From: Skeletonema tropicum
Lineage: Eukaryota > Bacillariophyta > Thalassiosirophyceae > Thalassiosirales > Thalassiosiraceae
Length of the DNA stretch: 64,000 bases
Assembly: GCA_037178625.1 (NCBI GenBank)
Contig: CM074127.1
Span: 434,001 to 498,000 of the forward strand
Direction: 5' to 3'
Position numbers and translations under genes: made by a program. The notes under the pieces are model-generated. The model was given only the letters and a program-made list of their open reading frames with translations, had not been told where the DNA came from and made no database searches. Every line of letters starts with the position of its first letter. Position 1 is the first letter of the stretch. Below are positions 12,483-22,651 of this stretch, piece by piece.

Positions 12483-12807
12483 AGGGTTAGGGTGTCCAAC
12501 TGGCACACCTGGAGTGGGGAGTAATCCCCTCTCCCCCACCTCTGCGGTGGCAGAGGTTGAGTGAGGACTCTCACTCTCACCTGTCGAGAGGCAGTTGAGA
12601 GTAGGAGGGAGGAGGAACATACCATCACCTAGCACAGGTGACAAGAGGAGTGCGGACTTGCCACTGAACTAGAGATACCTAGACTGCACTCCTCTTATTA
12701 CCTAAAATGGGCAAGTTCAGATCCAGCTTGCCCAGTAAACAGCTCCTGAATACCATCCTAAACTAATCACTTATTTATCTTGTGTTAAAAAAAAAAAAAA
12801 AAAAAAA
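12483..12807 (+). mobile_element. SINE-like non-LTR retroposon with poly(A) tail
   Basis: The 325-bp body lies between perfect 16-bp direct repeats (12467-12482 and 12808-12823) and ends in an A run at 12787-12807, the hallmarks of LINE-mobilised retroposition. It has no ORF. TGGCACACCTGG at 12501-12512 resembles an RNA polymerase III A box; no convincing B box was found, so origin from a tRNA is not shown. The 3' third (about 12673-12784) recurs inverted at 52196-52326, which proves a dispersed family. It could also be the 3' end of a LINE rather than a true SINE. Confidence 0.75.
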
Positions 12808-12823
12808 AATGAGTGCACAAGAT

Positions 12824-14214
12824 GATGTGGAAATGACGCTTGGCGCAAAAAAAAAACTAGATTCCCCAAAATCCAATAATAGTTCTCATAATGATCTCAC
12901 GCACAAAAACGTTAATACCGTTTGTATACACTAGATATTTTAGGGGTGAATGCTTTTGACAACCAACTAGTGAGACGGCAACACCCAGCATATTCTAACT
13001 CGCAAGAGTCTGGGGAACACGAATATGTTGGGTGTTGCCGTCTCAGGGGTGTTTTATTGGTCGAACTCACTAACTACCCTCTACGTAGGAATTAGTTCAA
13101 AGTCGGAGTCACACAAATGTCGTCTGCCGCGGTCTCGAATCCACCGTGCGAGATCTCGTGTGAGATGTGGCCCGCCAGCTCACACGAGATTTTGTACAAT
13201 TTTGTACGACCACACGAATCTATCAAACACCCCCTATGCCCTCCCATCATGGCACTTCTACACCCCTAGCTGACCAGCCACCACAACCTCCGGCCACAAT
13301 GCGTTTGCCTATGTTATGAGCTTCCGTTAGAGCTGCCGGTCGGCGTTGTAGGTGGGGTATTATTCAAAATATAGCGTTTTGTGTCGAAAATGAGGACATC
13401 GATCGAAGCATTTATTATTTATGCACATGAAATGTAAGGCGGATAGCGCAACAAATCAATGCAAGCCGTGGCGTAAATCGTCTTATGATATGTAAGGAAG
13501 GTATCTGCAACATTGTAGAATTATTGGGCGGTCGTAGGTCTCATTTGATACGTCTAATGTCCTCAGGATGCAGCAATCGCAGATTCACCAAATACAAAAT
13601 ATCTCTTCTACGTCTACGCACAACAACTCCAACCTACCAAAATTACTACTGTCCCACCAGCTCCAAACTCACAGCAAGGCATACTCTTAGTGTTGCCCCT
13701 TGTTAATTCTATCGACTAGGTTTGCCACATATGTATTGAAATGTGTACTGATATTTGGTTATTTGTATTTTCCATGTTGTGATTGCATTGATGATGAAAT
13801 AGGGGAACAAAGTTGTATGGCAATCGGAAACTTTTCACACTTGCATTTTCAATTGTTTTTATCCTTTGCACATCATGTTGGCTATACTTGGCGTAAACTG
13901 TAGAAGCTCATTTGTACTGCGCAGACGGATTTTGTATGTTGCAGCGGTGCTACGGCAGCTGAGCTGATCTGAGAGGTCCGGCTTGAGCTGTCCCACAGCT
14001 CATCATGCACCTGTGTCGTATCTATCGTTGTCAATAAACGCATGAGCTGTTTGTAGTGTCTAATTATACTACACGGCGTTATTTTATGTGATTATTTTTC
14101 AGGAGAAAGATATTTTTGGGTTCTTTGTTCCTTTGATAGAGAGGATAAAGTGAAACGCTTTTTAACGAAATTTCAATTTCAATTATGTATTAGTTTCGTC
14201 TAATGGTGTCGCCC
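12824..14214. other. Intergenic region with two hairpins
   Basis: No gene is supported. It contains the inverted repeats 12972-12994/13022-13044 and 13153-13164/13179-13190. The part near 14214 is the presumed 3' region of the Nup93-like gene. Confidence 0.4.
12972..13044. repeat. 23-bp inverted repeat with 27-nt loop
   Basis: TGAGACGGCAACACCC at 12972 is the start of a 23-bp arm whose reverse complement lies at 13022-13044 with one mismatch. It could be the ends of a tiny transposon remnant or a transcript hairpin. Confidence 0.8.
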
Positions 14215-17200
14215 TTACATCATGTTCTTTTCTAATTGGGCAATGCGAACATAAGTATCACCATCACCCAGGCCTGGAAGATTGAGAAGGCGCGAAAATG
14301 TTACTAGCAATCTAGCATGAGTGCGTAGTTCATCAAGTCTCTGATCGATAGTATGTTGCTGTTGGACGGATATGCTAGCTCCCTCTTGTTTCAATGATCG
14401 GAACAAGTGACACAATGCCTCCATCGCGGCAAGCACAACGTGATGGAATATTTGCTTTACACAATTGTCAAGTTGAAAGAATGCTTCCACTTTGACGGTC
14501 ATTTCCGAATCATTCTTGGGTAATAAGCTGAGATTGTTCATGAGCACCCACGCCCCTTCCCACTGCTTCTCACGGCATCTATCAAAAAACACGACCAAAT
14601 TCATCAAGAGTTGGAATGTATTACCCAAAGACATGCGCCCCTCGGACTCTAATGCATTTTGGACGTACATTTTACCTTGCGCGAGATGAATGGCATGGAA
14701 CTGGCTAGCCGCATTGAACCAAAACTGGCGCTTGGTGAACTCCTCCTGAGTAGAAGCAACTAGGTATGCGGCCAACTCTCTATTCATCAAAGTAAACAAG
14801 GCACCAAAGTGTCCAGATAAGACTAGCAGCTCTGCAGCATCGGCAGGCTTTCCTGATTGAATTGCCACATTTGCCCCATCAGCTAGGATGGAAGATACGT
14901 TGCTCTTTGAAAAGTATGCGTCTAACGCAGCGTTTGACCTCGATCCATCGGATGCCAACTTTCCTGCAAGTACTTCAAATTGTCGCGTTTCAAGAAGAAG
15001 CCTTTCAACTTGTTCCTTGACAAATTTACCCTTGCCAGACAACAACACCAGATATTTCAACGCTGCTTCTGCATCCAACTCTTGTAGGCTAGCCGAAAAA
15101 GTTGCAACTAACATCGGCACAAGAGTCTGTGACGATGCATCATCCGATACGGTAGAACAATCCGACACAGCAAGACCAGCTGCATCCATGACAACACCCA
15201 CATGAGTTGCCTGGAGCAATCCCAATCCACCCCCAGCCTCGGCCAGGTAAGCAAGCGCCGTAGCATACTGTTGTGACGCCAGCAGGGGCAAAGTATACGC
15301 CCAACCACCAGAAACTGGCAACTTTTGCGAGGCACTTGTAGTAACTCCAGCCGCGGCGGCTACAGCAGACGAGGCACTAACGTCACCAAAATCATCCTGC
15401 TGTTCAAAATACGATGGTCCCCATTGATTCACAAGCTTGCCCAATCGTGACACTGCTCGTGATACATTTTGCAATCCTCCCTCTCCACCAACAATGCTAG
15501 ACGATGTATCGGCAAGGTGGAGTGCGTGCCATAGTGCGGCATAGAGGTAATCCTCTACCGTCTTGACAAGTCCCGAAGATTCCAATACGGGTGCTTCCGA
15601 AATGGATTCGGCACCACCCAGCAATGCCAAACATGCTGTTCGATACGGAAAAAATGGTTCTAGATTCGCTCCTCCTCCTCCTCCAGATGACGACGATGAC
15701 ATCATGCGTGTCTTTGTCCGTTCGTACAACTCACAAACCTGTCGACGAGACTGCAACATTGCCTGTGACGGGGACAACAATGACTTCTCCAATTGTCGTG
15801 GTGATCGTGTATTACCATTGGTACTATCCCCAAATATCGTTTCTTGACCTTCTTGTTGCAATTCTTCCACCAATTGAGAAATGATTTGGAGTACAGCTGG
15901 ATCTACTCCACTGAAACTCGAATCTGCTCCCCCCATGGTATTATTATTGTTGCTGCTGTTGTTGATGTTGTTGTTGTCAGCGTATTGTTTCACAATGGAC
16001 TCGGCAGCAAGAGCATCTCCACATCGCAACGCATAATACAACTGCGGCCAAACTCCTCCCTGTCCATTGACAAGTTCACTCCCCGCCACAATTGACGTAA
16101 ATGCACGTACATCTCGCGCTGATGGAATCAATCCCCCCTCTCCACTACTACTACTATTACCACCACCACTACTACTAGCGTTGGTAGTCAATCCTCCAGA
16201 CAACTCCGCCTCACGAACAACAGTACCAACATGATGTTTGAATTGATGTGCAAAGAAATTACACGTTCCCATGGCATTGATTGCTACATCTGTTGCAGTA
16301 GTAGTAGTAGTATTGCTGGAAGAAGTGGGGACTACACCCAGACTAATGGAGCAATTTAGGATGGACTTGATTAGGGATATTGCGTCAGAGTATCCATTCA
16401 TACTTTCTGGGTTCAATGCTTCATTATTGTTGTTGTTGTTGGCCAATTCTTTGAGTCCCTCTTGGAGTGAGGTGAGTAATGTCATTGCTCCGGTCAATTT
16501 TTTCGAGCCAGTAGTAGTACTGCTGCTGCTGCTGGTGTTGTTGTTCAAGTGACTATCAATTGAACTCAAATGACTCTTGATCAACTCTTGAGTATTGGAA
16601 GGTAAGCTTTGTGGTGATGGGATAATGTTACTATACGCCAATGATGATGATGATGATGATGACGCCGCAGCACCTCCTCCTCCTCCACCCGGTGTTGCTT
16701 CCAACAATGGTACATTGGAAGCAACACCAACACCGCCGGATGGCAACAAATAGCTGTTGTCACCAGCAGCAGCAGCACCAATCATCATCTTCTTCTTCAT
16801 CATCCGTTCACCACCACCAGCAGCACCACCACTAATCAAGAATCGATGTCCCAAAACCCCCCTCTCCAAAATCTCCTTCCGTTCCACCTCCCAATCCCCC
16901 TTTAATCGATGTTTGACCCGTTCCTTTCCCTGCTTGGCTGTCCATTGTTTGGCACCACGTACGGCTCTTTGGATGCATTGTTCGGAATGAAGGGATAGGA
17001 TTTGGGGGAGGGACGAGCCCTGGAGGGTGGCGAGTGTGGTTAGATCGGTGACGGTTTGTTGTTGTTGTTGTTGTTGTTGATGATGATGTTGATTATTTGA
17101 GATGTTGGCAGCAGTTTGGGAATTGCTGTTGTTATTATTAGTATTGGTGGTGCCATGGGATGTAAAATAAGAATGATCCATCTCCTTCTTTTCTTCATCC

Positions 17201-17916
17201 GAAGTATGAATCGCCACCCTCATCTCCAGTTCACGTACCGATCGTCCCAATCGTGCCGAATCAAATCCATATCCCTCTCGTGCGAATAGTCGATGAGCGG
17301 ATGCTTCTGCTTCATACGTGGAAGAAGCATTATTATTATTGGTGCTGCTGCTTGGATTATTGCTGGAGTTGTTGTTGTTGAGGCGGGAGGATGCAACGGA
17401 TAATTCAGCGAGTGATTTGTCTCCCAAAAAGCGCGGTGCATATCTGCTACTACTAGAGGATTGTTGTTGCAAGAAGGTGGTGGTATCACCACCCTCCCCC
17501 CCAGTACTCGCAGTTGATCCTCTCATAGCAGATGCTGATGATGATACACCACCACCATGATGATGACTGCGACCAATAGAACTCAATAACGAATTCGAAT
17601 TGGCCAAAAGTGAGTTGAAATCACCTGCAGTGGATCTAGTGGACGACGAAGAGAACGAGGCCTCCAGACCACCAACACTTTGGGACGACAGTTGCAATGA
17701 TTTCGATTGTTGCGGACCAAATAATCCACCACCGCTGCCGCCACCGCCAATGAATGGTCGAGAAGACGACATGGCAAAGCCCTGTAAGTTTGTAGTAGAA
17801 GTAGCAGAAGAATTACTACTTCCAAAAATTGAAGTGTTGTTGTTGTTGGTAGTTGGAGGAGGCGTAGGGCTTGATCCTGATGATCCTGGTGCTCTCCATG
17901 CATGTGTTGACACCAT
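14215..17916 (-). CDS. Nup93/Nic96-type nucleoporin
   Basis: A single-exon 1233-residue protein. The C-terminal half, from about residue 600, has the helical solenoid layout of the Nup93/Nic96 inner-ring nucleoporins: WPQLYYALRCGD, then SRLGKLVNQWGPSYFEQQ, the YATALAYLAEAGG helix pair, FEVLAGKL, and a final block with WEGAWVLMNNLSLLP and HARLLVTFSRLLNLPG. In other eukaryotes this family links inner-ring scaffold parts and anchors the central channel. The first 350 residues are Ser/Asn/Gly/Gln homopolymer runs with scattered FG pairs (IFGSS, LFGPQ), and more Asn/Ser runs interrupt the helical part, so the protein is longer than the usual 800-850 residues. The start is the first ATG of the frame, 17916. 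The family call is by pattern and general architecture, not by alignment. Confidence 0.7.
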   Translation of the reverse strand: MVSTHAWRAPGSSGSSPTPPPTTNNNNTSIFGSSNSSATSTTNLQGFAMSSSRPFIGGGGSGGGLFGPQQSKSLQLSSQSVGGLEASFSSSSTRSTAGDFNSLLANSNSLLSSIGRSHHHGGGVSSSASAMRGSTASTGGEGGDTTTFLQQQSSSSSRYAPRFLGDKSLAELSVASSRLNNNNSSNNPSSSTNNNNASSTYEAEASAHRLFAREGYGFDSARLGRSVRELEMRVAIHTSDEEKKEMDHSYFTSHGTTNTNNNNSNSQTAANISNNQHHHQQQQQQQQTVTDLTTLATLQGSSLPQILSLHSEQCIQRAVRGAKQWTAKQGKERVKHRLKGDWEVERKEILERGVLGHRFLISGGAAGGGERMMKKKMMIGAAAAGDNSYLLPSGGVGVASNVPLLEATPGGGGGGAAASSSSSSSLAYSNIIPSPQSLPSNTQELIKSHLSSIDSHLNNNTSSSSSTTTGSKKLTGAMTLLTSLQEGLKELANNNNNNEALNPESMNGYSDAISLIKSILNCSISLGVVPTSSSNTTTTTATDVAINAMGTCNFFAHQFKHHVGTVVREAELSGGLTTNASSSGGGNSSSSGEGGLIPSARDVRAFTSIVAGSELVNGQGGVWPQLYYALRCGDALAAESIVKQYADNNNINNSSNNNNTMGGADSSFSGVDPAVLQIISQLVEELQQEGQETIFGDSTNGNTRSPRQLEKSLLSPSQAMLQSRRQVCELYERTKTRMMSSSSSGGGGGANLEPFFPYRTACLALLGGAESISEAPVLESSGLVKTVEDYLYAALWHALHLADTSSSIVGGEGGLQNVSRAVSRLGKLVNQWGPSYFEQQDDFGDVSASSAVAAAAGVTTSASQKLPVSGGWAYTLPLLASQQYATALAYLAEAGGGLGLLQATHVGVVMDAAGLAVSDCSTVSDDASSQTLVPMLVATFSASLQELDAEAALKYLVLLSGKGKFVKEQVERLLLETRQFEVLAGKLASDGSRSNAALDAYFSKSNVSSILADGANVAIQSGKPADAAELLVLSGHFGALFTLMNRELAAYLVASTQEEFTKRQFWFNAASQFHAIHLAQGKMYVQNALESEGRMSLGNTFQLLMNLVVFFDRCREKQWEGAWVLMNNLSLLPKNDSEMTVKVEAFFQLDNCVKQIFHHVVLAAMEALCHLFRSLKQEGASISVQQQHTIDQRLDELRTHARLLVTFSRLLNLPGLGDGDTYVRIAQLEKNMM

Positions 17917-18875
17917 TGCTTATATGGAATGGAAAGAGAAACGGTGAAATGAAAGTGAATGACAAGTACAGGATAGATACAGCTGATAAGTACAGCTCGA
18001 GAGAGAGAGAGCTTGCGATAAAGATGAGCAACGGACGGACTAAGTAAGTACTTATCTGAGCGAGACTTAAAAAAGCGCTGCGACATTTGCAACACATCGA
18101 TGTTTGCCCTCGATGATGCCTTCTCCACGGACAAAAAAAATGAGAATCATGAAAAATCTGGAATCTCCAATCACGTAGGAATTACTACAAATCTGACTTA
18201 CTCACAAAATGGCATCAAACAACCATGTCAGAACCTCCCCTACTAAGCACTCTACAGATAAACCTTCGACAAAAAAGGCCATTAGGGATGCCAAACTTAA
18301 GACTCTTACAATATCATTATGATTTATTTGAATTATTTATATCGATTCCTTATGGAGGTATCATCTAATGATTATTGGTGTTTTTATTGACTTTTTAATA
18401 GCAAAAAAAAACACTAACAAAATCGCCTTCCAGAACAACCGACCCTCTTTTGACAATCGGCAACTTAGACTTAGGGAGAAAATAGTAGCTGCGACGTTGT
18501 CCAGGGTCTCTATCGAAAGATAGTGACATGGACTATCATGCAATGCCTGGTTATTGGTGTGCATGAGTCTTTTGTGACATTAAAATCAGGTTGTGGAGTA
18601 GGTAGTCGACTTGGTTGCTAAAGATGATTATGGGTGTGAGTTTGCTAGAAAATCCCCATAGAAAAAAAGAAAAATTTGGAATTTTTCCTTTTTTTCTTTG
18701 TCCGTGGTATGGGTAGCCTTTTGCTTTCAACGCGAACTCCAACTCCAGCAAGAACTCCACACGAACGATGCGATGTAGCTGAACTGATGAGAGCTCAAAA
18801 AACCACAAGTGTTCTTTTAATCATACCTATCAACCCCAAACCCAACAGTAATAACAGCCACCTAGGTAAATTCAA
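17917..18875. other. Intergenic region between divergent genes
   Basis: This holds the presumed promoters of the nucleoporin (leftward) and the SnoaL-like gene (rightward). A GAGAGAGAGAG run at 18000-18010 sits about 85 bases upstream of the nucleoporin ATG. No gene is supported. Confidence 0.4.
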
Positions 18876-19319
18876 ATGAGTGGGCTTGAGCCAATTCAAA
18901 TGCTGAACGGATGCTCCGAGGCTAAATGCCAGCTGCACTCCAATGATACCGACCTTACGAATGCGATTCGTCATCACTATCTTGTGAACTTTGGTCATCG
19001 TCTCTTAGACTCGATGGTAGATGATTATTCACCAAACGCAGTACTTCATCACATTGTTAATGGTGAGTACACTTGCTACAAGGGCAAAGAGGAAATCAAG
19101 AAGGCCTTCCAAGAAATATTCGACATGCACGTGGTAGGCTCGTCGACCTTTCATTTGGAGCATGTGGTTGTCGACAAGGAGTCACATATGGGCATGGCAA
19201 TATGGAGTGGTAGTATTCCTGGTAAAATCTTTCCTCATTCGCATGACACGTTCTATTTCGACGAGAATGGGAAGATTAGGATTCAGATGTTCGTCTGTAC
19301 CATTGTTCCAAAGGAGTAA
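18876..19319 (+). CDS. SnoaL-like (NTF2 superfamily) small protein
   Basis: A 147-residue protein starting at ATG 18876. The pattern of an N-terminal helix pair (LTNAIRHHYLVNFGHRLLDSMVDDY), then an Ala-Val-Leu-His-His strand, YKGKEEIKKAFQEIF, and closing beta strands with HSHDTFYFDENGKIRIQMF is that of the SnoaL-like, NTF2-fold family. Members are ketosteroid-isomerase-like enzymes or ligand pockets; the substrate cannot be told from sequence. No signal peptide is seen, so a cytosolic location is inferred. A CCTAGGTAAAT stretch just before the ATG could be splice-like, so an upstream exon is not excluded. Confidence 0.65.
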   Translation: MSGLEPIQMLNGCSEAKCQLHSNDTDLTNAIRHHYLVNFGHRLLDSMVDDYSPNAVLHHIVNGEYTCYKGKEEIKKAFQEIFDMHVVGSSTFHLEHVVVDKESHMGMAIWSGSIPGKIFPHSHDTFYFDENGKIRIQMFVCTIVPKE

Positions 19320-20632
19320 AAACATGAATGCTCTATTCGCGTATCTAAAAAGAAGTGTTCCAACAGAGCCAAACCTTCGAAGTAATATGACTGGCGGCAA
19401 AGAAGTGGACTGGTGTATAATATTAGGAATTGCTATAAATTAATGTTATAGAGACTACTCCTATTCCTATGTACTATCATCTGAACATCGTCTTTGCTTC
19501 GCCATCTGCTTTTCTACCACATTTCGCTCCGTAGGTATGATATCAACCTGATTAACTTCCAAGTAGGAGAGGCATGGTAAGATCACACTTTCGACACCCA
19601 GCAAATGTCCCCGATCTATCATTGTCTTTCAAAGAGCAATTCAAAAAATAGCTAACAGCTGCTTGCCCAGTACCAGTACGGTCATTTCCGTGCGGGTAAA
19701 GCAATGTCAGTGCGGTAATTTTCATCATCAGTGCTCTGCAGTATTGCATTCACTCAAACGTTGCAAGCAAGCAGCGAAAATGCCCTTGCAGCGATTCGCC
19801 CTTTATGTCGTCTGACCAGATGCTAGATGCATCTAAAATGGCCTTCCTCGTCGTCGTCGTCGTCCAACAGAATACTGTTCCGGTTCAGAGAATCCTCAAG
19901 TACGCCAGACTTCCCCCAAAATATATCGTGTCACTCATTCAAAACTGTCGAGAACGCAATACCAAGCGGATCATTTGGGTTCGTGCCGATTATAATATTA
20001 CGAACGCTCACCATGACTGCATCAATTTTCACGGATACATGAAGCGAGGATGCATTAGTTAGAATGCATCAGCATCAGCATCAGTTGATGTTGTGGATAT
20101 CTGATCAGTCAACGTACCGTACAACAGTTCATTTTCTTCTTTCAACTACATGAACTTCCTTATTGTGTAATTGTACCTACATCTGAATTCTTTTAACTTA
20201 TTTATATCCACTACATCTTAATCTCGCTCCTGACTGGGACTGGGAGTTTGCTTCCCCTTGCTTCGAACTTTTATATCCGCTCCACACACTTCACCCAATG
20301 GAGACGGCAAAGTCAAAGTGAGAGGGGTTTTGAAGAGAGTTATATTCGTTGCAATGAACGTCCAGCAATCAAGAGCAATACAAGAACAAGCAATGGCAAT
20401 GATGTCATGGTTATGCTGCCAAAATAGATTTGATCACTTTAACTTTCGTCTTCCTTCCTCCTTTTTTGCATTGTAGAAAGGTAGGTGACGAAGCTACTAG
20501 TAGAAAAGGTGGAAGGTAATTCATGCATGTATTGATCGAGTATCAGAGGCTTGCATGTTACGTACTTACGTAGAAGAACGACAAGCAAGGTCATGCTGTG
20601 CCATCATACATAGATTTGATCACTATTTGTGA
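19320..20632. other. Intergenic region, no gene seen
   Basis: Only short frames occur. The stretch contains GCATCA repeats at about 20067-20083 and, at 20523-20572, one copy of a dispersed repeat (TGCATGTATTGATCGA) that recurs at about 24044-24090. Confidence 0.4.
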
Positions 20633-21935
20633 ATGTCATTTCTTAGCTTAGGGCTAACCTTCATCGAGGAACTTTTTGCCAAAAGTACAGAGCAACAACA
20701 GTATTGGTTGAACGCGGCGGTGGCTAGCAGAGAAGCGGCTGGAGATCTCACGGGAGGCCTGCTGGACAATGCCAATCCTGCGACGGCTCCATCAAGGATC
20801 GCTCCGCAGGACCAAGTTGTGACAGCAGCCACTAGCATCGGCACAACTAGTTCCAAGACCAAGAAGGCTCCCCTGCGACTCGCCCCTATCTTTAAGCAGC
20901 AACCTCGAGCGGAAGCTCAGGCCTCCTCTATCCGGCCGAGGCCAAGGCTACCGCCAGACCTAGGGACGCAACGCACCGATCGTCTGGAGCTGCTCCGACG
21001 AAATACGGATGAAGAGATGAGGACATTCTCCACGAGGGACCTCTTCAGATCGGTCCCTGAGAATTTCACATTTCACCCTTGCTCTGGCAGGAGGAGATAA
21101 GTTTCAAAGGGAAGCATTGCTCTCACTGCGATCACCGCAATGGATCAACGATGACATCATCAACTGCTTTCTCCGCAGGGTTCTCTTTCCAAAGGTTAAC
21201 TCACAAAGACAAAGGGTCTACTTCTTCAACTCATTCTTCATGTCAGCACTCCTCCAGACTGGGACGGAAAGGGCAATCAATACCCATCTATAACTACAAC
21301 AATGTGCGCTCCTGGGGCAATACGTTGAGAAGAATGAACGGGATCTTGGGTGTGCGGGAAATATACGTGCCGATTAACCGAGGTAATACCCATTGGCTGC
21401 TCCTCAGAGCCGACACCGTGCTTAAGGAGATTAAACTGTGGGATTCTTAGGGACGGAAGGAGTCTAACCAGCGTTATCTCCGGGCTATGCAGCAATATCT
21501 AAAGGATAAGTATCGAGAAATTCATGGGGAGGCGAATGATTGGGACAACTCTTTTGGCGGCTCATCGACGACTCCTTGAATTCTCCAAGGCAGAGCAACG
21601 GATATGATTGTGGTCTCTTTGTCCTAGCCAACGCAACCTTACTGGCACAAAACATCCCACTGTGCGAGAATTCCTACAACCAGGCTGAATTCCTCCTCAA
21701 AGAAACCAGGATGAGGATCGCAATGATGCTGTGGTCAAGCAGTACGAACCAACCGAGAGTTCCTTCCGTACAAGTGATATTAGAAGAGATTTATATAAGA
21801 GACCAAGCATCTTGGAGCATTCAAGATCCAACTGATCCAAAGCTGATTCATCACATTCCTCGTCGAAGTCTCCCAAAAGATCCATCAGTAGGAGATCTGA
21901 ATGACACTCGCAGGACACTCTTGTACGTCGCTTGA
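20633..21935 (+). pseudogene. Ulp1/SENP-type C48 cysteine protease, broken
   Basis: Four frame segments read in order give a Ulp1-type domain. 20633-21098 is an N-terminal region with no known domain. 21096-21292 has SPQWINDDIINCFL, the N-terminal signature of C48 peptidases. 21290-21450 has IYVPINRGNTHWLLL with the catalytic His, and IKLWDS with the Asp. 21540-21935 has QSNGYDCGLFVLAN with the oxyanion Gln and the catalytic Cys. The family cleaves SUMO-like conjugates, and many transposons carry such domains. The frame changes and the stop after LWDS mean it cannot be translated as one protein unless unseen introns repair it; no good splice sites were found. Confidence 0.65.
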
Positions 21936-22209
21936 CGGTAGTGCATCCTGATAGGCTAGAATGAGACATATCAGGCTCCTCAAAGCTGTACGCTGACTTT
22001 CGGACAACGGGGATAGAATAGTAGAGGAATGGGTCGTCTTGCTTCAGTGATTGGAGGTCTTCTGCACTCAGGGTACTGATATCGATTTCTATTGGTTCTG
22101 GTTGCAGGCTGCAGTAGCTGTGTGCACTGGTACGGGCATGGAAGAAGAAGCCGAGGATTGGTCCTTCTTGATGAGGGGAGTCGTCGTCTTGATTGATTTG
22201 TCGTTGCAC
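21697..22209 (-). pseudogene. Conserved-looking protein fragment of unknown function
   Basis: The frame opens without an ATG (GTG at 22209, preceded two codons upstream by a stop), so it is a later exon or a remnant. Readable parts are LSAEDLQSLKQDDPFLYYSIP and, after a short gap, RRTRVSCECHSDLLLMDLLGDFD. The DPFLYYSIP and ECHSDLL style reminds me of a family repeated in diatom genomes without known function; I cannot name it. Its downstream half overlaps the opposite-strand Ulp1-like remnant, so the true end is probably before about 21850. Confidence 0.35.
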
Positions 22210-22211
22210 AT

Positions 22212-22651
22212 TTTATTATTGTGAGGATGTAAGTAGTTGTGTAATATATAGAGGAGTAAGTGGACAATGTAGCTTGTTAGGCTTAATGGTTGAATAATTT
22301 CTTATTCTCTCTAGAGAGAGAGAGAGTGCAGCAAGGTTCATAAGCAGTGGTTGAGTGAACGGGTAATAAGTATCACTTGTTGCAACTGAGCCAGATCAGA
22401 TCAGACTGATATAATATCTATACTTTTCTGGGATGCAAAGACACCACAACTGTTGTATCAATCGTGACGTGGGAAGTTCGTGGTAAATTTAGTGAGTCCT
22501 TTCTGCGCGTGCTTATTATCATCATTGTATCCCTTTACTCAACTGTTTGTCCTATTAATTCACTTGAATTGGGCATTATCATCATCCTTGCTTCGATTCA
22601 ATTTGTCAATGAACGAGATGATACTCAATCTGATTCATTGCTGTCGAATAC
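22212..22651. other. Intergenic spacer
   Basis: No gene is supported. A CTCTCTAGAGAGAGAGAGAG palindromic run lies at about 22307-22327. Confidence 0.4.

Noticed and set aside
16581..17560. Plus- and minus-strand frames rich in Leu, His or Gln over the nucleoporin
   Set aside because: They are shadow frames of the simple repeats coding Asn, Ser and Gly runs.
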